In this document: positions 1-12,396 of the stretch, piece after piece
Numbering within the stretch: position 1 is the stretch's first letter
Layout: each line of letters opens with the position of its first letter
NCBI GenBank assembly: GCA_964020155.1
Contig: OZ026555.1
Coordinates: forward strand, 3,999,795-4,063,794
From: Chondrilla cf. caribensis
Taxonomy: Eukaryota; Porifera; Demospongiae; Chondrillida; Chondrillidae
Direction of reading: 5' to 3'
DNA: 64,000 nucleotides
The notes under the pieces: generated by a model
Told to the model about the DNA's origin: nothing
The model's input: the letters and a program-made list of their open reading frames with translations, nothing else
The model's database searches: none
Made by a program: the position numbers and the translations under genes

Positions 1-688
1 ACAAGGTACATACATATTATGCCTTAAGATGCCTTATATGGCATATTTTCGATAGACAATAAATCAACCATAGCTCCAAACACATGTTCGAATGGTCAGG
101 GAACCTTCTACAAAATATTTAGATTGGATTTATCGCAGAAAAAAATGGAAATAATACATGAAAACATGTTTTGACCCATCTGTATCTCTGTTTACGCAAC
201 AGCGTGATATTACCCCTTTTTCAAATCCTACCACATTATTATGCACATACATCTAATAATACTGCACTGTGTAAACAGTCTATAACATAATTATATTTAA
301 CTGGAAAATAATTAATGTATCAAATTGGATTCTTCAGATATACAGATATACAATAATATATATTTCCAATGTATGTACCTCCATATTACTTTGCATAATA
401 ATTACAAATTCATCATTATAATACAAGCTAGATGTCATACGTAAATGTTTGCTCATGCAGATTTCCTCCTGTATAATAATATCGCATAACACCCAATCAA
501 TTATCACATTTGTAATAGCAATACGACCAACATATATTGCAGCATATTATTTTATAATAAGCAAACCACTACAACAAAGAGCACCAACTACTTTCTGAAG
601 GCTAATCACTACAACGTATACAGCTAACTAATACTGTTACAGTACATTTGTGTTTGTCTCAGTTGGTGCAGTGGGTCATAGCCTATAG
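1..688. other. AT-rich intergenic region
   Basis: No gene is visible. The stretch is AT-rich. The part at about 508-620 (starting tttgtaatagcaatacgacc) resembles 3857-3940, so the two flanks of the protease gene share duplicated intergenic sequence. Confidence 0.6.
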
Positions 689-1185
689 CTATCCAATGGC
701 AAACAGTCCAAACAGAAGTAGGAAGGCTATGAATATCATTATGGGTGAGTACCCAACAATGCTTGCTCCACCTGGACTGTTATGGCTGAACTCATAATCA
801 CTCAAGGTGAAATTCCCATCAGTGTCAATGAAGACCAACAATTCAATGGTCACGGAGGCAGTGCCTGCATCACACCCAACAAGGTTGGCTGACACAGTGA
901 GATTCACTATTGCACCACTCACTATCTGCGTTGTAGCCTTAGAAATAGAGTGGAGTGTAATGTTTGTGGCATTGGACCCATCTGGACATGGAATGAACCG
1001 AAGTCTAGCAAGTTCGTTGATGCCATGCTCAGCAGCACTTTCAGAATAGAGGTTATTATTTGGATCAGCAACTTCCACTGCAGAACATGTCGGTACGGAA
1101 GTATCTTCATTTGATGTATCCTGGGAATTACCAGATGAGGTATACAGGAAAGTAACACCTGGGAGGTCATCACCGTTGCCATCTC
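689..1185 (-). CDS. Cystatin-like protein with C-terminal membrane segment (3' part, 5' end unresolved)
   Basis: The minus-strand frame is open from about 1185 to the stop at 689 and has no ATG, so at least one upstream exon is missing. The segment ISKATTQIVSGAIVNLTVSA carries a QIVSG element, which matches the cystatin QxVxG inhibitory loop with its following beta strand. Cystatins inhibit papain-like cysteine proteases. Two cysteines (in FIPCPDG and LVGCDAG) could form a disulfide. The protein ends with a hydrophobic stretch (MIFIAFLLLFGLFAIG), either a C-terminal anchor or a GPI signal, which is unusual because most cystatins are secreted or cytosolic. Several Asn-Xaa-Ser/Thr sites fit an extracellular protein. 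No convincing upstream exon was found between 1186 and 1697. The family call rests on one motif and general shape. Confidence 0.5.
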
Positions 1186-1264
1186 AATAGGACTTCGGTC
1201 CCCCAGCTGACACAGGCTTAGGTCCTGTCAGCTGGTTGGTGTAATATCGGTGATGTTCTTAACT

Positions 1265-1375
1265 CACCCCTACTCATTCCTAGAAGTTGCCATATAAACA
1301 GTTATGCTGTAGATTAGGAGGTGGGTCCGCTTTATACAAATTCTACATAATACCCATTACCCAAAGTACCTGAAA
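1265..1375. repeat. Duplicated intergenic block, copy 1 (copy 2 at about 3190-3290)
   Basis: The block beginning with cattcctagaagttgc and ending near aaagtacctgaa recurs diverged at about 3190-3290, downstream of the protease gene. With the 508/3861 similarity, this indicates an old local duplication flanking the protease gene. The rest of 1190-1697 shows no gene. Confidence 0.55.
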
Positions 1376-1697
1376 TTTGGTTGTTGATAGACAGCTGCAG
1401 GTCATTAACCAAGCATAACCGGTTATAGCTAGTCCGGCAGTATACTGGTTCAATGGGAGTCAAAATGACAGGCACACAGTTAATGATAAACATCACCTGA
1501 CTCAGCCAGCTGACTGATATTCATAACCACTCTTACACTCGAGCTCATTACTAGTATTCTATATAATTTGCATATTAATGACCTTTAATATAGGGTATAT
1601 AGATAGTATGAGCAGCTTCTATAACAGTGCTAACTTGGAGAAATATTGGAAACAGGTGGACTGATCGAATCTATATACTGTGTTGCAATAATTATTA

Positions 1698-2990
1698 TTG
1701 AATGTGACTAGCATGGCAGTCTCTTATACGTTTAAACTTCCAAGAATTCGCAGAATCAGTTCCAAGGAAAACGAGTATGGCTGTGAAGAAATGGTTTCAC
1801 CGTCGTCAGCCGGAAGTACACAACGACGCGATCCAGAAAGTGTACCACTGTGGTCAGTAGGGACAGAACGACGGCGCGAACATTACACTAGAATGTATCA
1901 GCGTTATTATCAACAACAGTTGCGTAATGATCTTGGACGCGAAGAAGAAAGGCAACATTTTGCCGTTGTGTTGAAACCTTCCCTCGAATCGAAATGGATT
2001 CCCCACATCATTTTAGCCGTCCACTCGATCAACGAAGCAGCTCCAGGCCTTGATCTAATACTGTATTACACGAAAACCAGCTCTACGAAGTATCGTACGA
2101 TAGTAATAGAAGGGACAACTGAGAACGACTGCTACACAATGGGCAATGTTAGAAAACACAACACGTCAACTATTCGACTGAGTAACGCCGGGCGCGACTT
2201 TCAACTTGGCGAGAGACAAATCGGATTCAACATGAAATCAACGAGTGTGCACGAACTACTTCACGCCCTGGGGTTTGAACACGAGCATAAGAGAAGAGAT
2301 GCTGAACACTACATACTTTATACTGGCACTAAGGAGACTGACGAAGAATGGTACGATCAATGTGTACCAGAAGACGACATTTACGGGCTAACCGTTTTCG
2401 ACCCCTTTAGTATCATGATGTATTCTGAAAGTAAAAAACTTAGAAGAAATGAATACAATCCAATTTGGCATCTAAAGCCTGATAAAGAAAGAAATACTGA
2501 AATGAGCGAGCTTGACAAAGTAGGACTCAACCTCTTGTATCCCCCTTGCTGCAGTCCTGATTATGATCCTCTGATCAGTCAAGTCACCAAAATGTGGTAC
2601 TGTGGAAGGCCCGTGATGCAGAACCACAATCGACCTGCTGAGTCAAGAACTGATGGTCGATGTGGTCCCTCTGGAGTGAACTGCCCTGCCTGCCGTACTC
2701 TAAAGAATGCATATTACAACAAGTTATTCCTCCGTAAAGGGCGCTGGCAGGGATGGAGTGGCCTAGTCTACTGTGGCAAGTACTTTGGAGTGCAGGGACT
2801 TGGCCATGATGGCTACTGTGGACCTAATAATGGCCCCCATTGCCCAGAGTGTGCACGATTCTTACTCCCAAAAGTTCCAAACTTCATAGGATCTGATGCG
2901 AAGAAGCAAACTAAATATTCCTTATCGCCGTCAGAGATTATCCAGCAGGTGAACGGATTTCATGCATGGCAAAGCTGTACAGTATATTAA
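1698..2990 (+). CDS. Intronless astacin-family (M12A) zinc metalloprotease with two Cys-rich C-terminal repeats
   Basis: 430 residues in one exon. The zinc site is HELLHALGFEHEHKRRD at residues 185-201, an exact HExxHxxGxxH pattern (H185, E186, H189, H195) extended by the astacin-type ExxRxD. The Met-turn is SIMMY at 238-242. Astacins are usually secreted, with a signal peptide and an Asp-containing propeptide. Here the N-terminal 90 residues are basic and Arg/Ser-rich, with no hydrophobic leader, so either this is a non-classical form or a leader exon is missing. After the catalytic domain come two Cys-rich repeats, at about 301-332 and 358-386, of the pattern YCG...DGxCGPxxGxxCPxC. I recall this repeat as common in sponge and cnidarian multidomain proteins but cannot name it. 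The substrate is unknown. Confidence 0.85.
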   Translation: MNVTSMAVSYTFKLPRIRRISSKENEYGCEEMVSPSSAGSTQRRDPESVPLWSVGTERRREHYTRMYQRYYQQQLRNDLGREEERQHFAVVLKPSLESKWIPHIILAVHSINEAAPGLDLILYYTKTSSTKYRTIVIEGTTENDCYTMGNVRKHNTSTIRLSNAGRDFQLGERQIGFNMKSTSVHELLHALGFEHEHKRRDAEHYILYTGTKETDEEWYDQCVPEDDIYGLTVFDPFSIMMYSESKKLRRNEYNPIWHLKPDKERNTEMSELDKVGLNLLYPPCCSPDYDPLISQVTKMWYCGRPVMQNHNRPAESRTDGRCGPSGVNCPACRTLKNAYYNKLFLRKGRWQGWSGLVYCGKYFGVQGLGHDGYCGPNNGPHCPECARFLLPKVPNFIGSDAKKQTKYSLSPSEIIQQVNGFHAWQSCTVY

Positions 2991-3494
2991 TATCAATCAA
3001 GCCACACCTGACAGCCAAGTTCCGTACTCTCTTTGCATATAAATGTTGCTAGCTGTTGTCTGTAATAATTGCTACTCTCCACAACTGCAAATGTTAACGT
3101 TGGTATGTCCAGCTGACTGCATGCATGGGTTATCTTGATAGTTGGCTATATAAATGAAAACAATATAGGGGCTGCCACCAGCCCCTAAAAACTACTTATA
3201 CATTCCTAGAAGTTGCAATATAAACAACTATATTGCAGGTAAGGGAGTTGGTCCAGTTCAAACAAACTATCTGAAGTACCTTAAATATATATTAATTAAG
3301 CCTTATTTACATCAAGTACTATGCCGGCATCTCTTACCTATCATACTGGAACACCCTCCAACCATTTCTAGTACATCCTACCCATAGTCCTGTATCAGCC
3401 ACAAAATGAGTCAAAAGCAATAATACAAGTGTTGTATATATGCATAATATTATTATTGAACTATGTTTGATACACAGATATTAAGATACACACA

Positions 3495-3561
<67 letters not shown>

Positions 3562-3660
3562 CAAGATGCTGACTGCATTGTTCATGTCAATTTAGTAGTT
3601 GTACATGTATTGATTGCAATTAGTTACTGTTGAAAGGAAGTGTCCATGAAAGAAAGTTAA
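2991..3660. other. Intergenic sequence with a (CA)n microsatellite
   Basis: No gene is visible. It contains the second copy of the duplicated block (about 3190-3290) and a pure (CA)n tract at about 3491-3560. Confidence 0.6.
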
Positions 3661-3755
3661 TCTATAATGGCAAGTACTTTGGAGTGCAGGGACTTGGCCA
3701 TGATGACTACTGTGAACCCCATTGCCCAAAGTGTGCACGATTCTTTACTACTGAA
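3661..3755 (+). pseudogene. Decayed duplicate of the last Cys-rich repeat of the protease gene
   Basis: This stretch copies 2762-2871 of the protease gene almost base for base (it shares ggcaagtactttggagtgca and gtgcacgattctt), with a short deletion in the CGPNNGP-coding part and changes that remove a cysteine codon. It has no start and is followed by non-coding sequence, so it is a gene fragment left by local duplication. Confidence 0.8.
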
Positions 3756-3940
3756 TTAAAAATTAATGAGACATGACGGAATTTTGTAGAATTAACTAGA
3801 TTGCATATGTGTTTGATTAGATACCCTGTAGTACATTATACTATGTTATCAAATATCACTTTTGTAATAGCAATATGACCATGCAGGATACAAAAAGGAC
3901 TAATTACTTTCTAAAGTTAGCAAAGGTTACTCACTACAGT

Positions 3941-3948
3941 GTGTGTGT

Positions 3949-4009
<61 letters not shown>

Positions 4010-4023
4010 TGTGTGTGTGTGTG

Positions 4024-4088
<65 letters not shown>

Positions 4089-4128
4089 GTGTATGTGTGT
4101 GTGTGTGTGTGTGTGTGCGTGGGTGTGT
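3941..4128. repeat. (GT)n compound microsatellite
   Basis: Almost pure GT repeat of about 190 bp with a few single-base interruptions. The Cys-Val or Thr-His reading frames it creates are repeat artefacts. Confidence 0.97.
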
Positions 4129-4538
4129 GTCCCAAACCAGTGTTATCCAACTAGAACTGAACCTGTGTACATATGACACACTAGGTTGAAAGTACACCTT
4201 TTCCACCTATGTAGTGTACAACTATCAATCATGACATTGTATGAAACATCCATGTACATCAGCCAACACACTGACTGCCGGAGACAAAAATAGAGTAGCA
4301 ACAGTTACACTTTGAAGATTATAGTACTGACACTTCAAACTATGCACATTCCTACAGTGATGTCTCATTATCTTATCACCTGATGTACCATAGATTCTCG
4401 ATACGTGTCACTTCTTAACACTTAATTGTTCCATGTACAATTTTCTCCCTCTTGTGTGTCTTGACTTCACAATTACTTCAACTTGTTGAGAAATTTGATC
4501 TATAACAGGGGAATTCCCAAGTGACGATAACATTATAT

Positions 4539-4694
4539 CTAGTCTGGAGAGCCAGCCCCTAAATCAACCATCCCTGGAAGATTAGGGTCTGGTTGCACCT
4601 GTATGTAAGTTCTGTGCAGGTTCCGACTCTCAGACACCATCAAAAAATTGTAAAACACAATGAATTGTATAGATAATGCATAATGTAACACTAT

Positions 4695-4756
<62 letters not shown>

Positions 4757-6060
4757 GGTGTGCATGCATACGTGCATGTGTGTTGTACGCATGTGTGTGT
4801 GGGTGCAGCTTTGGGTGTGTGTGGGTTTGGGTGTGCATGCATGCACATGTGTATGTGTATGTGGGTATGTATGTATGTACATGAATGTGTGTGTGTGTGT
4901 GTGTGTGTGTGCGTGCGTGCGTGCGTTCGTGCGTGCGTGTGTGTGTGCATGTGCATGCATGCATGCATGTGTGTGTATGCAAACAGTGACAACATCCCCC
5001 TCACTTCCTTGTCGCTGGTTCTGGACCTCGAACTCCATATCTTTGAAGGTCCCGTCCTTTCCCAGTCTCACAATGCGCACCATCACTTTACCTCCTTTCT
5101 CCTCATGACACTCTGACATGCATATCCTATCCATCTCATAAGACGCCTGTGTAACAAACAATAATGATACGCATTGGTGAATGATGGTAACAACAATGGT
5201 ATAAATAAGAGTAAACAAATCTAATTGAAAAAAAATGTTAATAATACTGTCAACAGGTCTACAATAACGAACGCATGTACGTACATATACTGTACATATA
5301 GCAATGAGTATGAAATACTGTAGTACATGACATGTAGTATGTGATGTACAGATGTAGGTACCAACATACCGGTTTGGCTGCAAATAACCCTTTTTCAAGA
5401 GGTCGAATATCAACTTGGTCCCACGAGATTCCTACAGCAATGGAATACCTTGATATTACTATACATACACCTATTCAAATGCTACACAGAACATTGGCAT
5501 AGAGCTGATAGAATGTATGCCTCGTACACCTACATACTGTACATGTGTACACACATGTGATGCATGAATATATGTACATAAAATGTGTGAATACAGTACT
5601 AGTACCAATGCACTATACATTATACATCTATAGATGTGGTTTCGGTGTTTCACCAAAGATTCACGGTCATTGCAATTGTTTATTGGATTCAGAACTCACC
5701 TTTCAACTTTGACCTCACACTTCAGGGTGTACTGTGCTGTTATGTGTGGTCAAGGTGAAAGGTGATACTATTCAAATAATACTATACCCATTTTGCTATT
5801 AAAATCCTTCCCACACATACGTACCAAGTTGGATCTTGGTCTTGCTCCTAACTTTTGTTTGCAGGGTTGCATAATACGTCTACAGATGATGAAGGCAGAC
5901 TGTGTGAATTTACACACGCCATAACTATTATGAGTGTCTGTGTACTCATGTGGGTATACGTACAGTGGTATGCAAGTGTACAGTGTGAATGGATACATGT
6001 GTGTGTGTGTGTACGTGTGCTTGTGTGTGTGAATGTGTGTGTAAGTGTGTGTGTGTGTGT

Positions 6061-6096
<36 letters not shown>

Positions 6097-6816
6097 GCGT
6101 GTGTGTGTGCATGTGTGCACATACATGTGTGTACGCGTGTGTTTGTGTGTGTGTGTGCTTGTGTCACTTTGGGTGTGTGTGTGCATTTGTACATGTGTGT
6201 GTTGGTAGGGGCATATACACACATGTGCACATGTATGCTTGTTTATGTGTTTCCAAAAGTATAAAAATTTCATGTTCTCTGGGGAGAATTCACACAGATG
6301 TAAAGTGTAACAGTGAATGTTGTCTTACTTTATACTTGAAATAATTGAGACTGCTCAGTTCAGCTGCAGCTTGTGAGGTTTGTGTCAGTTCATCCATGTT
6401 ACTGTCATCCCCTCCACCACCAGCACCAAGGTTCTTCACCCTCACTGCTACACACCAAGTAAAATGAGGGACACATGTACAAAATACCCCCTAAACAGGT
6501 TACTGAGTGTACCAGCAATACATACGTACATACATACAGTATATCAAGGTTGTTGTACAGTACATGTGTGTTAATGTGATTTGAAATGCCATTACTGCCA
6601 GAATCTGGTTCCCATACTATCACCTACAGTAGATGGATTTGGGGATGCTTACTGTACTTACTGCATCACTTGTATACTCTATGCGCATGAGGGTTGTTTC
6701 AGATTTAAAGTAATAAAAATGGCAGTATGAGCCCATTTACACATACACACAACATACACGCACACAAACACACATAAACACACATACACACAACACACGT
6801 GTACGCAGAACATACA

Positions 6817-6879
<63 letters not shown>

Positions 6880-7814
6880 GCACACACACACACACGCGCA
6901 CACACACACACACACACACACATGTTCCTTTTTTCTTGATTAGAACAAAATCACTGGTTCCTTGCGACTCTAAAGTTGTGGACAGATCCACTACACCAGA
7001 GTGTCCCCTCTTCTCAAGCTGGTAACCTAGCCAATACGGAATCAAACATCAAACAACCATCAATAACACTGTACAGCCATAAACAATTATCATCACACAA
7101 TCATCACCCCATCATCTCAGAGCCATCACACAACTATCACACCCAATGTGACTGTCACTAGCCATCACACGACCATCACTATTAATGATCATCACACAGC
7201 CATGCACATCTGAAGACCATCACACTGCCATCACAGGTGTATCACTGATCACCTAACAACCATCACAGAGACATGATCACACAGCCATCATCATAAAGCC
7301 ATCACTTGCTCAATACACAACTCACAGCTCTCGTCCAAAGGTAGTTGCCTCTTCTTCACAACACTCTTGAGGATCTGTCTCATGGTGATATCACGTGTTG
7401 GTACAGCTATCTTTGAACTGCCTCCATCCTCGTGAGTGCTGTGAGATGCAGGACACAAGAATGTCAATAGCGAATCGTAATGACAACAACAACACCAATA
7501 ACAACAACAACAACAAACAAAAAACACTTACACTTCAACGAAAATATGCTTCTGTTCAGTGTGGTCAACCTAGGTGACATGTACAAAAGTCATGAACGTA
7601 CGCATATCAGCAAACAACAACAATTACCACAACCATGGAATCACCATAGGCAATGTCATGAATTCGGACACATGGGTCAACAGTACACGTAGTTGCATGA
7701 TACAGTACATGCATTGTAGACAGAAACACACCTCAGTGATCCCCAATGATGCGAATCCAAACTTTCCAATGGTTTCATGTTTGTCCAATGCTGCAGTGAC
7801 CAACAGTAGTGCAT

Positions 7815-7860
<46 letters not shown>

Positions 7861-10800
7861 CGCGCGTGTGTGTGTGCGTGTGTGTGTGTGTGTGCGTGCG
7901 TGCGTGCGTGTGTGTACATGCATACTCCTCAACAGTAATTACGCAGTACACAGATATACGTACATACGTATACACACATTATACAGTAATATTTATTACA
8001 GAGGGTGATACATACAATGTGATGGATGGATACATACAATACATACCCACATAACATATGTACATACATTACATACGGTACAAGAAGAGTATAAAGACTT
8101 ACGAGGTAGGTCCTGGTCTATTTCCCCGTCATCCTCTGCTATTCTCACACAATAGTCCTTGACTGCACGCTGCATAGAGGTAAGAACACCCGGGATGACA
8201 TAAACAGCATACGTACGTACGTAACACATTCGTGAAATCAGTGTGTATGTACATACGTACATACATATGCAGACTACCACTCACATGTGAACACTCTAAC
8301 ACCCACACTAAAATACATATGCACAGTATGTATCCAAAATGCAAAAGTGAAATGTTAGTGGTCTTTATGCACAGATGGGTTTTGTGTACAGGTTGTCTTT
8401 GTGTACAGGTGGTCTTTGTGTACAAGTGGTCTTTGTGTACAGGTGGTCTTTGCATACAGGTGGTCTTTGTGCACAGGTGGTATCTGTGTACAGGTTGTCT
8501 TTGTGTACAGGTGGTCTGTATGCACAGGTGGTCTTTGTGTACAGGTGGTCTTTGTGTACAGGTGGTCTTTGTGTACAGGTGGTCTGTATGCACAGGTGGT
8601 CTTTGTGCACAGGTGGTATCTGCGTACAGGTTGTCTGTGTACCGGTCCAGTTGTCTCTGTGTACAGGTTCCACCGTATTACTATATCTACGAGTGTGGCT
8701 CATTTTGTCAAGTTGTCCATAGTTAACAATATCCATCACGTAAGCTACAGTACCATCTGACCCACGTACAGAGTACTGTACGTGTGGATCTGATCACGGA
8801 TAGACAACTAGCAAGTGTTGGTAGTACTAGTAGAGTTCATGAGAAGGGACTGGAAGGTCACTGTGTGAAAATACTATATTAGGCCTACAGTGAGACAATC
8901 AATAATAATCAAACAATAAAAAATAGATTCATCGTACACAATTAAATAGAAACACATAAACAACACATGACTGATATATTCTCTTTCAAATCCATTCATA
9001 CCCATTCATACTTAGTATACAGTATACATACACAACACTCACATATGTAACTATGTATAATATTATACATACATATAAGTACTGTAGGCACTATGTACAT
9101 ACGTACATATGTAGCATACAGTGGTAAAACTAATGTACAGCGAATTCTCATTAATCTGCCACAATCCACTTTTAAAAAAATTTGCTGGATTAACAAGTTT
9201 GGTGGATTAACTGGATACTCATTGGTACGTACTTGTACATTACATTGGTACTGGGAATTGTGGCGGGATTAAAGGTTTGGTGGATGAACTGGTGGCAAAT
9301 TAATGAGAATTCACTGAAAATACATACATGTATGTATATATATACAGTGAAGACTGTACGTACTATGCATGGTACAGCGTACTGAAGGACAGGCACAACA
9401 CATACAAACACAAGGTACATATTATGCTTTGAGACTGGTCTACAGTGGTCTTGCTACGTAATGTGCATACACATGGATGGGTGTATGTGTGTACTACATG
9501 TGTAGTACATGTACGTACATGTATACACATATGTACATAAAATTTAATGTATTTACATAATACAGTGGAACCTCTCTATTAAGGACACTTTGGAACCTTG
9601 ATTTTAGTCCTTATTACAGAGGTCTCCTCAATTCAGAGGTCACTTAATATACTACAGTATTATACTGGGACACAGAATGGTGTCCTTACTACAGAGGTTT
9701 CTGCAATTCAGAGGTTTGTAATAGAGAGGTTCCACTGTATACTGAATATGCATGCACGTGATGACATACAACTTACAAACTCCATATTAGGTCTGCGTTC
9801 TTGAAGGTATTTGAACAGAGTAAGACCAATAAGATCCTCAACTGTAGCATCACCTAGCAACACAAAGAAAACAAAGCAAGTTGTGAATGCAGTAAAAATT
9901 GTCAGGGTGTTATCATACGTACCTACTGTACATGCAGTATCACTGAATGTACTCATGTACAGTACAAAGAGCAACTCACTATGTATTGTAATAGATATTG
10001 GATAGTCGTCCTGGAGGTATGGAAAATTTCAATGAAAATACATAGAAAATAATATAAATTGCTTCAGTTATACAGTGGAACCTCTCTATTACAAACCTCT
10101 GAATTGCAGAAACCTCTGTAGTAAGGACACCATTCTGTGTCCCATTATAATACTGTAGTATATTAAGTGACCTCTGAATTGAGGACACCTCTGTAATAAG
10201 GACTAAAACCAAGGTCCCAAAGTGTCCTTAATAGAGAGGTTCCACTGTATAGTACAAGAAGATAAATGGTTCTCATACTTCACAGCAGTCCATAGTACAG
10301 GCTAAGTACAGTATATATATCATTATTACTGTGTGTGCTGCGTAGAACAGATGTGAGGATTAAACATGGATGTGGCGAGTATAAAAGGGGCAATGATGTT
10401 CATGATTTTGTGTTTTGATGAAAAATTCGAATTCAAGGAACAGCGGCCATTTGCAATGAGCATCACTTCCCCTATTGTACCCATTCCAAAACTGCGGATG
10501 TGGAAAACAGAACAAATGTGTGGTATCGCATAAATCCACCCTTTTATAATCGCATTCTACATTTAATGGATTTGGCAGATTATCTCAATTACTACTGTAC
10601 ATATGTACATTTACACACAGACAAAATCATGCATAGACTATGCATATTAGAAATGGTGATGCATACATGAAAGTGTTCAGTGGATAAGCAGTGCCAGACA
10701 AGTCACCGCAAATGTGTATGAAGTTGATACAACCAACACTGTGTGTATTCGTGCACAAAGATCATGGTACATAAAAGTCTTTGGTTGATAAAATGGGGAT

Positions 10801-12327
10801 GGATTGATGAGAATTCTATGTTCACATAACATTATTATACAAGGTTCACACTACCGACACTGTGCGTATTCATGCACATGTGTGCATACGTACATGCAGC
10901 ATTATTCACAATCCATACATTTTTATGTACATCAGGTATGGCTAGGAGTGGCTTGCAAGTACCGTACATACACACATGCGTACCTTCACAGCACCTGTTT
11001 CCATGAATATGCGATAAGAATTGGTCAAAATGGAGTGTTGATTCTGTAAACAAGAACACACGTATTTGAATGAATACTATAAAACTCACACATGTAAAAA
11101 TACAGTACATAAACATGTACCTATTGTACATATTGTATGTAGAGCAAATTTGAATAAAATTAATATTAATTAATTATTGTTAATATTAATTCATTAATAT
11201 TGCAATACACACAATGCACACACCTGAAACTACACATACGTGTACACATATGTACGTATGTACTGTACATATGTGCACAGTACTACACACCATAGGTACA
11301 CATTTAACACGTATCTGCAAGCATAATACGTAAAACATACATACGCACATGTACATACATACTGTATTAACTGTACACATTTTACATACATACATACGCA
11401 TATACGGTACATACAAGTATACTACATACACACAATTTATGTACATACAAGACTTTACACATACATATGTACACATGTACATGCCTCTCCATCAAATCTA
11501 CAGTATTGAAAAAATGGATTGGATTTCTGCTCATACACTTCTGACAGTAATGCCGTTAGCTTGGATTCCTTGGGTCCTTGTGGTATAGGGGGTACTTCCT
11601 TCAATTCGAACATCAACGGGTCTGTGTATATACAAAGATTCATATATTCATTGATAAATTTCAACATTATTAGATGACAGAATACATAAAATACACTACA
11701 GTAAAGGGACGCATTTAAAACACAAAATACGGAATAACGGAATAGTGGAATAAGGAATGGATCGCCATGTCGTTTGCATAATGCTATGCCGCTATTCCTT
11801 ATTCCTTATTCCGCTATTCTGTATTCCGTGTTTTAAAGGCGTCCACAGTAAAGTACCATGATTGACAATAAGCAAAACAGACACATAGGCTGGAGAAACA
11901 GTAAACATAGGCTGGAGGAACAGTAAACATAGGCTGGAGGAACAATAAACATAGGCTGGAGGAACAGTAAACATAGGCTGGAGGAACAATAAACATAGGC
12001 TGGAGGAACAGTAAACATAGGCTGGAGGAACAGTAAACATAGGCTGGAGGAACAGTAAACATAGGCTGGAGGAACAATAAACATAGGCTGGAGGAACAGT
12101 AAACATAGGCTGGAGGAACAATAACATAGGCTGGAGGAACAGTAAACATAGGCTGGAGGAACAGTAAACATAGGCTGGAGGAACAGTAAACATAGGCTGG
12201 AGGAACAGTAAACATAGGCTTAGGGAACAATAAACATACAGTAAGCTTGGAATGAGTGAACATCAACTAAAACGACAAACTGCAATTGTAAGTAGGAGCA
12301 ATTAGATCCAACACACACACACACACG

Positions 12328-12396
<69 letters not shown>

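Noticed and set aside
3875..4206. Long Cys-Val and Thr-His reading frames over GT/CA arrays (also at about 4540-5400, 5770-6340, 6680-7045, 7620-8050, 22520-23210, 26990-27340, 32150-32840, 46240-46990)
   Set aside because: They are translations of dinucleotide repeats on both strands with no non-repeat protein content, except where real SIN1, ALAS or ankyrin exons happen to join the same frame.
7428..7440. SIN1 exon 11 acceptor at the stronger-looking ctcacag (7440)
   Set aside because: It would put the exon out of frame with exon 10 and reach a stop. The acceptor before gatggaggc (exon start 7428) keeps the frame, though it remains the weakest junction in the model.
8129..8760. Repetitive frames over the 17-bp repeat (TTCTQRPPVHKDHLY-like)
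   Set aside because: A tandem repeat whose unit is not a multiple of 3, open in several frames on both strands, within a SIN1 intron. Only the exon at 8103-8169 is real.
11792..12266. Repetitive LQPMFTVPPAYVYCSSS-type frames
   Set aside because: Translation of the 22-bp minisatellite in an intron. Three frames are open simultaneously.
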